Virus record (IMG/VR): IMGVR_UViG_3300043172_000056
Location: 1 to 25,265 of that record
Length of the DNA: 25,265 nucleotides
Origin: a virus
Direction: 5' to 3' (one strand)
In this document: in pieces, positions 1-5,449 of the stretch
Position numbering within the stretch: position 1 is the stretch's first letter
Layout of the letters: every line of letters begins with the position of its first letter
The notes under the pieces: generated by a model
Database searches by the model: none
Seen by the model: only the letters and a program-made list of their open reading frames with translations
What the model was told of the DNA's origin: nothing
Program-made: the position numbers and the translations under genes

Positions 1-143
1 GTAATTGTGATTGTGATATAAAAACACACGAAGAAGAAAAAGGACTATTTATAGAAGGGATCTTTTACGGTAAAAAAGAAATTGAACATTTCAGCGACTG
101 CCCTAATTGCGGACTAAAACTAGACACTAACGAATTAATCTAA
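1..143 (+). CDS. 3' end of a small zinc-ribbon-like protein (partial)
   Basis: The window opens inside a reading frame whose codons begin at base 3 and which stops with TAA at 141-143. The 46 visible residues contain CDC near the start and CPNCG about 33 residues later. Two CxC/CxxC pairs at that distance are what a small zinc ribbon would show. Zinc binding is inferred from cysteine spacing only. The true start is upstream of the window, so length and family cannot be judged. The next gene starts 17 bases after the stop, on the same strand, so it is probably in the same early operon. I do not recognise the family. Confidence 0.6.
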   Translation, partial: NCDCDIKTHEEEKGLFIEGIFYGKKEIEHFSDCPNCGLKLDTNELI

Positions 144-160
144 ACTAAAAACTAAATATT

Positions 161-472
161 ATGAAAACAAAAATTAAAGAAATCCAAGACTATTTTGCAC
201 AAAAGATTTACGATTGTGATTTTGAAATTGTAAACCATGACACAATAACAACCACTATAATAATAGATGATCTATTCACTTTTGAGTTATGGAAAAACAG
301 AGTTGGGGTTTATGAAGGATCGTCAAATACCTTTATGATTATAGATATGGAAGAAGATAAAAGCGAAAAATATATTAGATTTATAAATACCTACGGGGTA
401 CCAACCAAAGAAGAAGTAAAAGCCGAAAAACTAGAGCAGTACAATAAACTTAAAAAAGAACTAAACTTATAA
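161..472 (+). CDS. Hypothetical phage protein, 103 aa
   Basis: The start is fixed by the AAATATTATG leader that recurs in front of several genes in this phage. The protein is acidic and probably alpha/beta, with a central strand-like stretch rich in Thr and Ile (TTTIIID, about residues 30-36) and a charged helical C-terminus rich in Lys and Glu. No catalytic motif, signal peptide or membrane segment is visible. It ends two bases before the ERF gene, so the two are probably translated from one message. That places it with the recombination genes but does not reveal its job. I do not recognise the family. Confidence 0.75.
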   Translation: MKTKIKEIQDYFAQKIYDCDFEIVNHDTITTTIIIDDLFTFELWKNRVGVYEGSSNTFMIIDMEEDKSEKYIRFINTYGVPTKEEVKAEKLEQYNKLKKELNL

Positions 473-474
473 TT

Positions 475-1107
475 ATGAAAAACCTAGCAAAAGCAATTAT
501 TAACGTAATGAAAGACGTTAAAAACATAAGCAAAAACACGACTGTTGGAGGTGGTAGTTTCGCTTACAAAGGTGTATCTGATAAAGACGTAAAAGAAACA
601 TACAAAAATTCAATGTCTAAAAACGGACTTTGTATTTTACCAATAGATATTGACGCGAAAACAACTATTGAAAGATGGGAAGAAACAAACAACTACGGAA
701 CAAAACAAAAACAGTTAGTTTTTTCAGAGGTTAAGACAAGGTATTTATTACTTCATGACAGTGGAGAAAGCCAAGAAATAAGCGGGTACGGTCACGGAAC
801 GGATGCAATGGATAAGGCAGCAGGGAAAGCAACAACATACGCGCTTAAATATGCTTTACTTTATACGTTCATGACTCCAACGGGAGATATTGAAGATACA
901 GACACGGAGCATAGTAATAATGTAGCTGTACCTCAACAAGCAAAACCTAAACAACTTCAAAAGAAAAAACTAGACGACAATCAGTTTAAACAATCAATTA
1001 AAGCACTTAAAGAAGGAACCGTAACAGTTTCACAGTTCACTAACTATGAATTAACAACACTGCAAAGCAAGATATTCACAGAAACATTAGTTTTAATAGG
1101 AAAATAA
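475..1107 (+). CDS. erf: ERF-family single-strand DNA annealing protein
   Basis: ERF-family proteins anneal complementary single strands during phage recombination and genome circularisation. The diagnostic block is at residues 104-143: GYGHGTDAMDKA, then GKATTYALKYAL, then PTGD followed by EDTD. The Gly-rich start, the DKA.GKA.TYA.KYAL core and the acidic end after PTGD are typical of the family. An N-terminal GGGSFAYKGVSD stretch (about 25-36) also fits, as does the length of 210 aa. The C-terminal 65 residues are Gln/Lys-rich and look like a flexible tail with a short helical end. It starts 2 bases after the previous stop and is followed 2 bases later by the next gene, so it is part of an early operon. 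The phosphoesterase downstream may be its nuclease partner, which is an inference from context. Confidence 0.9.
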   Translation: MKNLAKAIINVMKDVKNISKNTTVGGGSFAYKGVSDKDVKETYKNSMSKNGLCILPIDIDAKTTIERWEETNNYGTKQKQLVFSEVKTRYLLLHDSGESQEISGYGHGTDAMDKAAGKATTYALKYALLYTFMTPTGDIEDTDTEHSNNVAVPQQAKPKQLQKKKLDDNQFKQSIKALKEGTVTVSQFTNYELTTLQSKIFTETLVLIGK

Positions 1108-1109
1108 TT

Positions 1110-1334
1110 ATGAAACCAAACGATATACTAACTATAAATTGTACGCTTAAAATACTAGCGTGCGATTTACATGTATTAGAACATAAACTACGAGCAAATT
1201 ACGAGGTGATTGATTATAAAATATTACCCGATACAGACGCTTTATACGAGAAAGACCCTAACTTTAGAAAACTAGTTAAGAGCGCAAAAGATATTAAGAA
1301 GCTAAAAGAGGTTTACATAAACGATCATAACTAA
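1110..1334 (+). CDS. Hypothetical phage protein, 74 aa
   Basis: A small, slightly basic protein that is likely helical at both ends, with a KLVKSAKDIKKLKEVY segment near the C-terminus that would form an amphipathic helix. Two cysteines (residues 11 and 18) do not form a zinc motif. It sits 2 bases after the ERF stop, and its own TAA overlaps the next ATG as TAATG, so translation is probably coupled on both sides. No family is recognised. Its place between ERF and the phosphoesterase suggests a DNA metabolism accessory role, but nothing in the sequence shows this. Confidence 0.7.
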   Translation: MKPNDILTINCTLKILACDLHVLEHKLRANYEVIDYKILPDTDALYEKDPNFRKLVKSAKDIKKLKEVYINDHN

Positions 1335-1654
1335 TGAAGCTACATGAAATTTTAGAGAAAGTAGATTTAATTATAGAGACTTACGAAAGTGGCACCTACT
1401 TATCTTTAGAGAACCTACAAAAATCCCATCGTATATTGGTGGGATTAAATTACAGACTCACAATTTTTAACATAGATTACTTTCAGAACCACAATACAAT
1501 TATGTATGAGTTTAAAGGAAGTGCCGCGAAAGGAAAAGTATTTGCAGACGAAGCAGTACCCGAAATTAGAATGTTACGTAAAATTATGGAAGCAATAGAC
1601 AACGTTGTTTGGTCTATGCGATCCGAAATATCAATAATCAAAAAAGAACATTAA
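1334..1654 (+). CDS. Hypothetical helical phage protein, 106 aa
   Basis: The start ATG shares its A with the stop of the gene before it (TAATG). The protein reads as mostly helical: MKLHEILEKVDLIIETYE at the N-terminus, LENLQKSHRILVGLN in the middle, and a final long helix around IRMLRKIMEAIDNVVWSMRSEISI. No catalytic residues or membrane segment are evident. The layout would suit a small DNA- or protein-binding adaptor, but I do not recognise a family. The following phosphoesterase starts 14 bases after this stop. Confidence 0.7.
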   Translation: MKLHEILEKVDLIIETYESGTYLSLENLQKSHRILVGLNYRLTIFNIDYFQNHNTIMYEFKGSAAKGKVFADEAVPEIRMLRKIMEAIDNVVWSMRSEISIIKKEH

Positions 1655-1668
1655 TAAATCTATCAAGT

Positions 1669-2787
1669 ATGAAAAGACGATTAAAACCACAAGAAGCAAG
1701 CGCGCTAGGATTTACGGTAAAACCAAGCCCCTCAGAAGGAAACCCAAGATACCAACTAAACGACGAACAAGAAGAAAACCTCATTAAATTGCGTAATGTT
1801 GGAGTTATTGAAAGTTGCGATAGTTTATCAATAGATCCTACAACCGCAAAACATTTATGGAAAAAAGACAAAGGATCAAGTATTTTCGTTAAAAATCCGA
1901 TGTATATAAACCTGGAGGAACAAGAAAAAATAGACCAAGTAAAAGTACTACACGATAAATTTATTACTGACATTAAAAACTATTCTTTTAAATATCCTAA
2001 GTTTAAACGATCAGAAATAAAAGACCCACACTGTTTAGTCTTCGATGCCGCAGATATCCATATAGGTAAGATTTGCAGTTCTTTTGAAACGGGCGAAACA
2101 TACAACAGCCAAATAGCAGTACAACGCGTTAGAGAAGGTTTAGCGGGTATTATAAATAAGTCGAAAGGATTTAATATTGATAAGGTTATTTTTATCACAG
2201 GTAATGATATTTTACATGTTGATAACGCAGCTAGTTCTACAACAAGCGGAACACATCAAGATACCGATCAAATGTGGTACGATAATTTTATGATGGGTAA
2301 GAAATTACTAGTTGAAATCATAGAAACATTGCTCACTATTGCAGATGTAGAGGTGGTTTACAATCCATCTAATCACGATTTTACACACGGGTTTATGTTA
2401 TTGGATAGTATTTCTTCATGGTTCCATAATTGCAAACAAATAACGTTTGATAACGACATGCGACACAGAAAATACACTATTTACGGTAAAAATCTAATTG
2501 GTAGTACTCACATGGACGGTGCAAAAGTTGAGAAAATGCACGGTTTAATGGCAGAAGAAGCGAGCGAACATTGGCACACCTGCAATCATAGGTACTTTTA
2601 CGGGCATCACTTACATCATAAAGTTGCAAAAGACGTGTTTAGTGTATGTGTTGAGACTTTAAGAAGTCCAAGCGGAACGGATGGTTGGCATCATAGGAAC
2701 GGTTTTCAGTTTGCGCCAAAAGCAGTCGAAGGATTTATACATCACAAAACATTAGGTCAAGTAGCAAAATTAGTTCACATATTTTAA
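1669..2787 (+). CDS. Calcineurin-like metallophosphoesterase, putative nuclease
   Basis: The 372-aa protein carries the ordered metal-binding motifs of the calcineurin-like phosphoesterase fold: D129-x-H131 (DIHIGK), G178-N-D180, S234-N-H-D237 in place of the usual GNHD/E, a further His at 281 (GSTHMDG), and G312-H-H with His 315-316 close by. Members of this fold include SbcD/Mre11-type nucleases. A DNA-processing role beside the ERF protein is an inference. The first 80 residues precede the catalytic domain and contain a short helix-turn-helix-like stretch (SIDPTTAKHLWKK, about 54-66). The ATG at 1669 is chosen over the in-frame ATG at 1609, which would overlap the previous gene by 46 bases. 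The stop overlaps the next start as TAATG. Confidence 0.85.
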   Translation: MKRRLKPQEASALGFTVKPSPSEGNPRYQLNDEQEENLIKLRNVGVIESCDSLSIDPTTAKHLWKKDKGSSIFVKNPMYINLEEQEKIDQVKVLHDKFITDIKNYSFKYPKFKRSEIKDPHCLVFDAADIHIGKICSSFETGETYNSQIAVQRVREGLAGIINKSKGFNIDKVIFITGNDILHVDNAASSTTSGTHQDTDQMWYDNFMMGKKLLVEIIETLLTIADVEVVYNPSNHDFTHGFMLLDSISSWFHNCKQITFDNDMRHRKYTIYGKNLIGSTHMDGAKVEKMHGLMAEEASEHWHTCNHRYFYGHHLHHKVAKDVFSVCVETLRSPSGTDGWHHRNGFQFAPKAVEGFIHHKTLGQVAKLVHIF

Positions 2788-2981
2788 TGGCTAAACAGGA
2801 CAAATATCAATTACCTTTAAGTACGTTAATAACAGTAACGGCACGTAAAGGTAATTTTTGCTATATTGAAAACATGACGTTTGAACAGGCTTTAAATAGA
2901 GCTGAGGCTAATCGTAATAACGGATGGAGCTACAAAAACTACAAGCTAGGATATTGCGAGATGAAAGAAAAACATAAATAA
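2787..2981 (+). CDS. Hypothetical small phage protein, 64 aa
   Basis: The start codon overlaps the phosphoesterase stop (TAATG), so translation is likely coupled. The protein is basic and polar, begins MAKQDK, has a strand-rich first half (LSTLITVTARKGNFCYI) and a helical middle (FEQALNRAEANRNNGW). Two cysteines at residues 29 and 57 are not arranged as a metal site. I do not recognise the family. It is the last gene before a non-coding gap of about 200 bases, and its final codons fall in an 8-bp AU-rich inverted repeat (AACATAAA/TTTATGTT) with no T tract, too weak to call a terminator. Confidence 0.65.
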   Translation: MAKQDKYQLPLSTLITVTARKGNFCYIENMTFEQALNRAEANRNNGWSYKNYKLGYCEMKEKHK

Positions 2982-2994
2982 TATTACTTTTATG

Positions 2995-3025
2995 TTGTGA
3001 GAACTAATAAAAGGTTGTATATTGC
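2995..3025 (+). promoter_or_regulatory. Putative Bacteroidota-type promoter for the structured RNA
   Basis: TTG at 2995-2997 and TATATTGC at 3018-3025 are 20 bases apart. This resembles the Bacteroidota -33 TTG and -7 TAnnTTTG arrangement, with a shortened T run in the -7 box. Transcription would start near 3031-3034, about ten bases before the large hairpin. Called from pattern only. Confidence 0.45.
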
Positions 3026-3032
3026 AGCATCT

Positions 3033-3165
3033 AACGATATATAATATAGGTCGTATGGCAGGGGGGAGATGTTGCGTTTTAGTGGAGATGCATTGAAGCT
3101 AAGAAGCGCGGTTAAAAAGCGACATGTTTACCGCTCCCTCCTGCGATATTACCTATATTTAAATA
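3033..3165 (+). ncRNA. Candidate structured non-coding RNA (long GC-rich hairpin)
   Basis: The 208-base gap 2982-3189 has no plausible gene but folds strongly. Bases 3043-3051 (AATATAGGT) pair with 3151-3159. A 4-bp helix (3053-3056 with 3146-3149, one G-U) follows. Bases 3058-3068 (GCAGGGGGGAG) then pair with 3134-3144 over 11 bp with one G-U. The arm is 26 nt long with two mismatches. Inside it, 3069-3080 (ATGTTGCGTTTT) pairs with 3114-3125 over 12 positions with one mismatch and one G-U, closing a 33-nt loop. The run of six G in an AT-rich phage is unusual. The promoter-like box upstream would start transcription just before the helix. No T-rich terminator follows, so it may be a long 5' leader of the gene at 3190. 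It fits no RNA class I can name. Confidence 0.6.
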
Positions 3166-3189
3166 ACTTAACAATCTAAAATAAATATT

Positions 3190-3570
3190 ATGAACGAAGA
3201 ACAAGAATTTCCTTTATTCCCAGAACTAACAGAAGAAGGGAAAAAGCAAGCACAAGACTTAATGATTAAGTTCGATAAGCAACTTTTAGATAGAGCAAAG
3301 GAATTGATAGGAACAATCACAAATGAATTCTACTACGAAATAGCTAACGAGGTTGAGAGCGATCATTGGTTTAATTACAGGCAAAAAATAATAGATGGAA
3401 TATCTAATTATAATAACAAAGGTCATTCAAAGCATGATTTTGATACTATTAGAAAAGCTATTTACAGAAACCATAAAGAAGAGATTGTAAAAGACTTGAA
3501 TCAAGACTTATTAAAAGAGATAGAAGATTTAAAAAAGAGACTAGAAAACGCTTATTCAAGTAGATTTTAA
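3190..3570 (+). CDS. Hypothetical phage protein, 126 aa
   Basis: An acidic protein preceded by the AAATATTATG leader. Residues 15-50 look like one long helix, a Trp/Tyr-containing middle (SDHWFNYRQKI) follows, and the C-terminal 30 residues (LNQDLLKEIEDLKKRLENAY) form a probable coiled coil. No membrane segment, signal peptide or catalytic motif is visible. It is the first gene after the structured RNA, so it could be controlled by that element if the RNA is a leader rather than a separate transcript. I do not recognise the family. Confidence 0.7.
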   Translation: MNEEQEFPLFPELTEEGKKQAQDLMIKFDKQLLDRAKELIGTITNEFYYEIANEVESDHWFNYRQKIIDGISNYNNKGHSKHDFDTIRKAIYRNHKEEIVKDLNQDLLKEIEDLKKRLENAYSSRF

Positions 3571-3592
3571 CAACTAACAACCCGCAAATAAT

Positions 3593-3638
3593 CCACCCGC
3601 TACAACTAAATATTGTGATTTTCCAAGTAGCGAGGTGG
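3593..3638 (+). other. Strong intergenic RNA hairpin with a bulged A
   Basis: CCACCCGCTAC at 3593-3603 pairs with 3627-3638 (GTAGCG, bulged A at 3633, GGTGG), giving an 11-bp stem around a 23-nt A/T-rich loop. There is no T tract after it, so it is not a standard terminator. It ends 26 bases before the ATG at 3665 and could act as a leader structure, processing site or protein-binding hairpin. Confidence 0.5.
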
Positions 3639-3664
3639 TAAGGGTTAATCTAAAAACTATAACC

Positions 3665-3817
3665 ATGCCAGATATTTCAATGTGCAAAAACATCACATGT
3701 TCAAAAAGACAAACATGTCACCGATTTACAGCAACTCCTAATCCATACAGACAAACATACGCGGAGTTTGTAGAAGATCTAACTGATGGCGGTTGTGAAT
3801 ACTATATTAAAAACTAG
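3665..3817 (+). CDS. Small cysteine-rich phage protein, 50 aa
   Basis: The ATG at 3665 is preferred over a GTG at 3635 because the GTG lies inside the hairpin and the protein then begins MPDISMCKN, as in small cysteine-rich proteins I recall from other phage genomes. Cysteines at residues 7, 12 and 18, in the order C-x4-C-x5-C-HRF, and a fourth at 44 near a CEYY end suggest a small metal-binding or disulfide-free knot fold. Metal binding is inferred, and the biochemical role of this type of protein is not known to me. It sits in the early orphan cluster, 5 bases before the next small ORF. Confidence 0.7.
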   Translation: MPDISMCKNITCSKRQTCHRFTATPNPYRQTYAEFVEDLTDGGCEYYIKN

Positions 3818-3822
3818 ATAAA

Positions 3823-3996
3823 ATGAAATTCAAAGTAGTTACAAAAGGAAACGAAAATGAAGTCTGGGCAACTGGGTTTCATGGATTGTTAGGATTTAAT
3901 AAAGCAACTAGCAGGATTAAGGAAGGTTATTTTTATGATCACATGTATATTGAAGAAAGGTATAAACAATTAATAGTAATAGAGGATAAGACATAA
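3823..3996 (+). CDS. Hypothetical small protein, 57 aa
   Basis: The short frame starts at ATG 3823 after an AT-rich GATAAA leader and stops with TAA at 3994-3996. It encodes a basic alpha/beta protein with an N-terminal strand (KFKVVTKG), a middle containing GFHGLLGFNKATSRIKEG, and a final strand LIVIED. Tight packing between two better supported genes (5 and 11 bases away) and a sensible composition argue that it is real. No family or function is recognised. Confidence 0.6.
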   Translation: MKFKVVTKGNENEVWATGFHGLLGFNKATSRIKEGYFYDHMYIEERYKQLIVIEDKT

Positions 3997-4007
3997 TACA
4001 AAACACC

Positions 4008-4505
4008 ATGATAAGAACAACAGCAGGAGGAGGAAGTAAAATGAAAATAAATAAACCTGTAGCAAATACTCAGATTTCCGAGGTTTTATACATGTTATTA
4101 ACATTGGATATACTAACATATAAAATAGCCGTTAACAGAGCTGATATATGTAATCTAAACTCTATAATATCAAAGCTAAGATACAGGTATAGTTTAGTTA
4201 TAGAATACGATAACATAGAATCAGTCAACGAATTTAAAAGAGTAGCCTTAAACGGTGGTTGGTATTTAAGCGACAAAGAAAAAGCACTGCAGCTATACAA
4301 CAGAATAAACACAGAGAGCAAAAAAGGTTACTCAGAATCAATCAGTCACTTAGATTACGAACTCGTAGTTAACTATTTCAAAAAACATGAAGATAACAGT
4401 CCTGGAGATATACATAAATCAACAGGGATCAGTAAAGCAAAAATAAAATATATTCTTAATGAGTATATCGGAGGGTTAAAAATAGGTTTAAAGGATGATA
4501 ATTAA
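4008..4505 (+). CDS. Putative helix-turn-helix DNA-binding protein
   Basis: The 165-aa protein seems to hold two DNA-binding-like segments. The first (about residues 22-65, QISEVLYMLLTLDILTYKIA then CNLNSIISKLRYRYSLVIEY) resembles the small winged-helix modules of phage regulators in which an ILxYLL helix precedes a recognition helix and a hairpin. The second (about 125-155, SPGDIHKSTGISKAKIKYI) has the spacing of a classical helix-turn-helix. A role in phage gene control is inferred. An in-frame ATG at 4041 with the purine-rich AGGAGGAGGAAG just upstream is a serious alternative start and would remove only MIRTTAGGGSK. The gene ends 11 bases before the promoter box of the next ncRNA, so it may regulate that RNA. 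Confidence 0.7.
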   Translation: MIRTTAGGGSKMKINKPVANTQISEVLYMLLTLDILTYKIAVNRADICNLNSIISKLRYRYSLVIEYDNIESVNEFKRVALNGGWYLSDKEKALQLYNRINTESKKGYSESISHLDYELVVNYFKKHEDNSPGDIHKSTGISKAKIKYILNEYIGGLKIGLKDDN

Positions 4506-4516
4506 TAAATATTTTG

Positions 4517-4526
4517 TATCTTAGCA
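4517..4526 (+). promoter_or_regulatory. Putative -7 promoter box TATCTTAGCA
   Basis: TATCTTAGCA matches the flavobacterial -7 type TAnnTTTGC apart from the A before GC, and the identical ten bases recur at 8462. No clear TTG is seen at the -33 position, so the call rests on the -7 box and on the terminator about 145 bases downstream. Confidence 0.45.
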
Positions 4527-4530
4527 CTTT

Positions 4531-4670
4531 AAGAGTGTCCTATTATCCATTAGCGTTATTGGTGCACTATAAAATAACAACGGTTTCAGGAGTCGGACAC
4601 TGATAATCAAAAACATTTACCACTTAAGGTGCGGCAGTTCGACAATAGCCAATCCTTAAGTGGTTTTTTT
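4531..4670 (+). ncRNA. Candidate 140-nt phage small RNA
   Basis: A promoter-like box at 4517, no convincing frame, and an intrinsic terminator ending at 4670 define a free-standing transcription unit. The 5' part is enclosed by AGTGTCC (4534-4540) pairing with GGACACT (4595-4601). Within it GTTATT (4555-4560) and AATAAC (4573-4578) form a hairpin with a 12-nt loop. The 3' part is the terminator stem. The unit lies between a putative DNA-binding gene and a small orphan. It could be a trans-acting small RNA or an attenuated leader of the gene at 4691. It does not resemble a tRNA, tmRNA or 6S RNA that I can recognise. Confidence 0.55.
4620..4670 (+). terminator. Intrinsic terminator with a long loop
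   Basis: CCACTTAAGG (4620-4629) pairs perfectly with CCTTAAGTGG (4654-4663) and is followed by seven T. The 24-nt loop can itself form a GGC/GCC pairing (4633-4635 with 4647-4649). It ends 20 bases before the next ATG. Confidence 0.85.
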
Positions 4671-4690
4671 ATACACTAAAATTAGATATT

Positions 4691-4990
4691 ATGATTTATA
4701 AAAGCGCAAAAGTAGGAGAAATAAACGACGTAACTGTTATTGAATTTGGAACAGGTGACGTAGCTATAGGAGCATGTAAAGACAAAAACGGAATGTGTGC
4801 ATTAACGTTTATGCAGACAGAAAAAGGAAAAGTAGGTTCAACTCATAGAGATAAAGGAAAGAATATAAACGAAGTAGGATTAGATGTTTTATTTACTTTT
4901 ATGAATATAGAGAGTTTAGAAGTTGTAGAGGATATGCTGTCTAAAGTAAAAGTATTATTAAAAAACGAATTAAACACAACAGATAAATAA
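4691..4990 (+). CDS. Hypothetical phage protein, 99 aa
   Basis: It starts behind a GATATTATG leader, 20 bases after the terminator. The N-terminal half is strand-rich (VTVIEFGTGDVAIGACKD, then CALTFMQTEKGKVG), and the C-terminal half forms one amphipathic helix (LEVVEDMLSKVKVLLKNEL). Two cysteines (29 and 36) flank a turn. The order of strands then helix looks like a compact globular domain, but I recognise no family. It may depend on read-through of the terminator, on a promoter I cannot see, or on attenuation. Confidence 0.7.
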   Translation: MIYKSAKVGEINDVTVIEFGTGDVAIGACKDKNGMCALTFMQTEKGKVGSTHRDKGKNINEVGLDVLFTFMNIESLEVVEDMLSKVKVLLKNELNTTDK

Positions 4991-5009
4991 ACACTTAATA
5001 AAATATATT

Positions 5010-5183
5010 ATGGGAATAATCAAGATACAAAGATTAAAATGTATAGATAACCAAAATTACAAATTCTTAACAGTAGGTAAAGTTTATGTAATGCTAGAAG
5101 AATTAGATATTTATTATACTGTTATATGTGATTTCGGAACAGAGGCTACAATGAGTAAGGTTAGATTTGAGAAAGTAGATTAA
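5010..5183 (+). CDS. Small SH3-like phage protein, 57 aa
   Basis: It begins after TATATTATG and stops at 5181-5183. The pattern KCID, then LTVGKVYVMLEE, then YYTVICDFGTEA and a final KVRFEKV resembles small beta-barrel phage proteins in which a LTxGKxYxV strand, a YxVxxDxG strand and a final RFE strand form an SH3-like fold. The fold is an inference from this pattern and the function is unknown. It sits in the early orphan cluster, 19 bases after the previous gene. Confidence 0.65.
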   Translation: MGIIKIQRLKCIDNQNYKFLTVGKVYVMLEELDIYYTVICDFGTEATMSKVRFEKVD

Positions 5184-5202
5184 ACACTTAATAATAAACA
5201 AC

Positions 5203-5235
5203 AATAACTTTTATCAGTTTAGTAAAACTGTTATT
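5203..5235 (+). other. Leader hairpin upstream of the gene at 5241
   Basis: CAGTTT (5215-5220) pairs with AAACTG (5225-5230) around an AGTA tetraloop. AATAA (5203-5207) can extend the stem with TTATT (5231-5235) across a seven-base bulge. It ends five bases before the ATG and may affect translation. The stem is AU-rich and short. Confidence 0.3.
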
Positions 5236-5240
5236 TAATT

Positions 5241-5447
5241 ATGGCAAAAATAGAATTAAGACATTTAGACTGCACGGGGAGTACTAATTTCGGAACAGTT
5301 GAGGTAGTGGAATTGTACAGTAAAGAAGCGGTCAAGATAAATATCTACGATGAAGTTAAGCGTCGTATAACTCCTTTGATTTTAGATAAATCTACAGCGA
5401 TAAAGTTTGCAAAAACTATACGAACTGCAATAAACGAAATCAAATAA
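5241..5447 (+). CDS. Hypothetical phage protein, 68 aa
   Basis: A small basic protein with a first half of predicted strands (KIELRHLDC, GTVEVVELY, VKINIYDEV) and a C-terminal helix (TAIKFAKTIRTAINEIK). The start is taken at the ATG behind TTTAATT, the only one that gives a complete product. It ends two bases before the replication initiator gene and is therefore probably in its operon. No motif or family is recognised. Confidence 0.65.
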   Translation: MAKIELRHLDCTGSTNFGTVEVVELYSKEAVKINIYDEVKRRITPLILDKSTAIKFAKTIRTAINEIK

Positions 5448-5449
5448 TC

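Noticed and set aside
1609-1668. ATG at 1609 as start of the phosphoesterase
   Set aside because: It would overlap the previous gene by 46 bases; ATG 1669 gives a sensible start and a 14-base gap.
2971-2997. AU-rich inverted repeat after the gene at 2787 as a terminator
   Set aside because: The 8-bp stem is all but one pair A-T rich, with no T tract after it.
3069-3133. Compact H-type pseudoknot between the loop of the structured RNA and its 3' linker
   Set aside because: Only four bases would have to cross a 12-bp helix, which is too short, so I describe the helices as alternatives.
4630-4653. tRNA- or T-loop-like TTCGA in the terminator loop
   Set aside because: No cloverleaf, acceptor stem or anticodon arm can be built around it.
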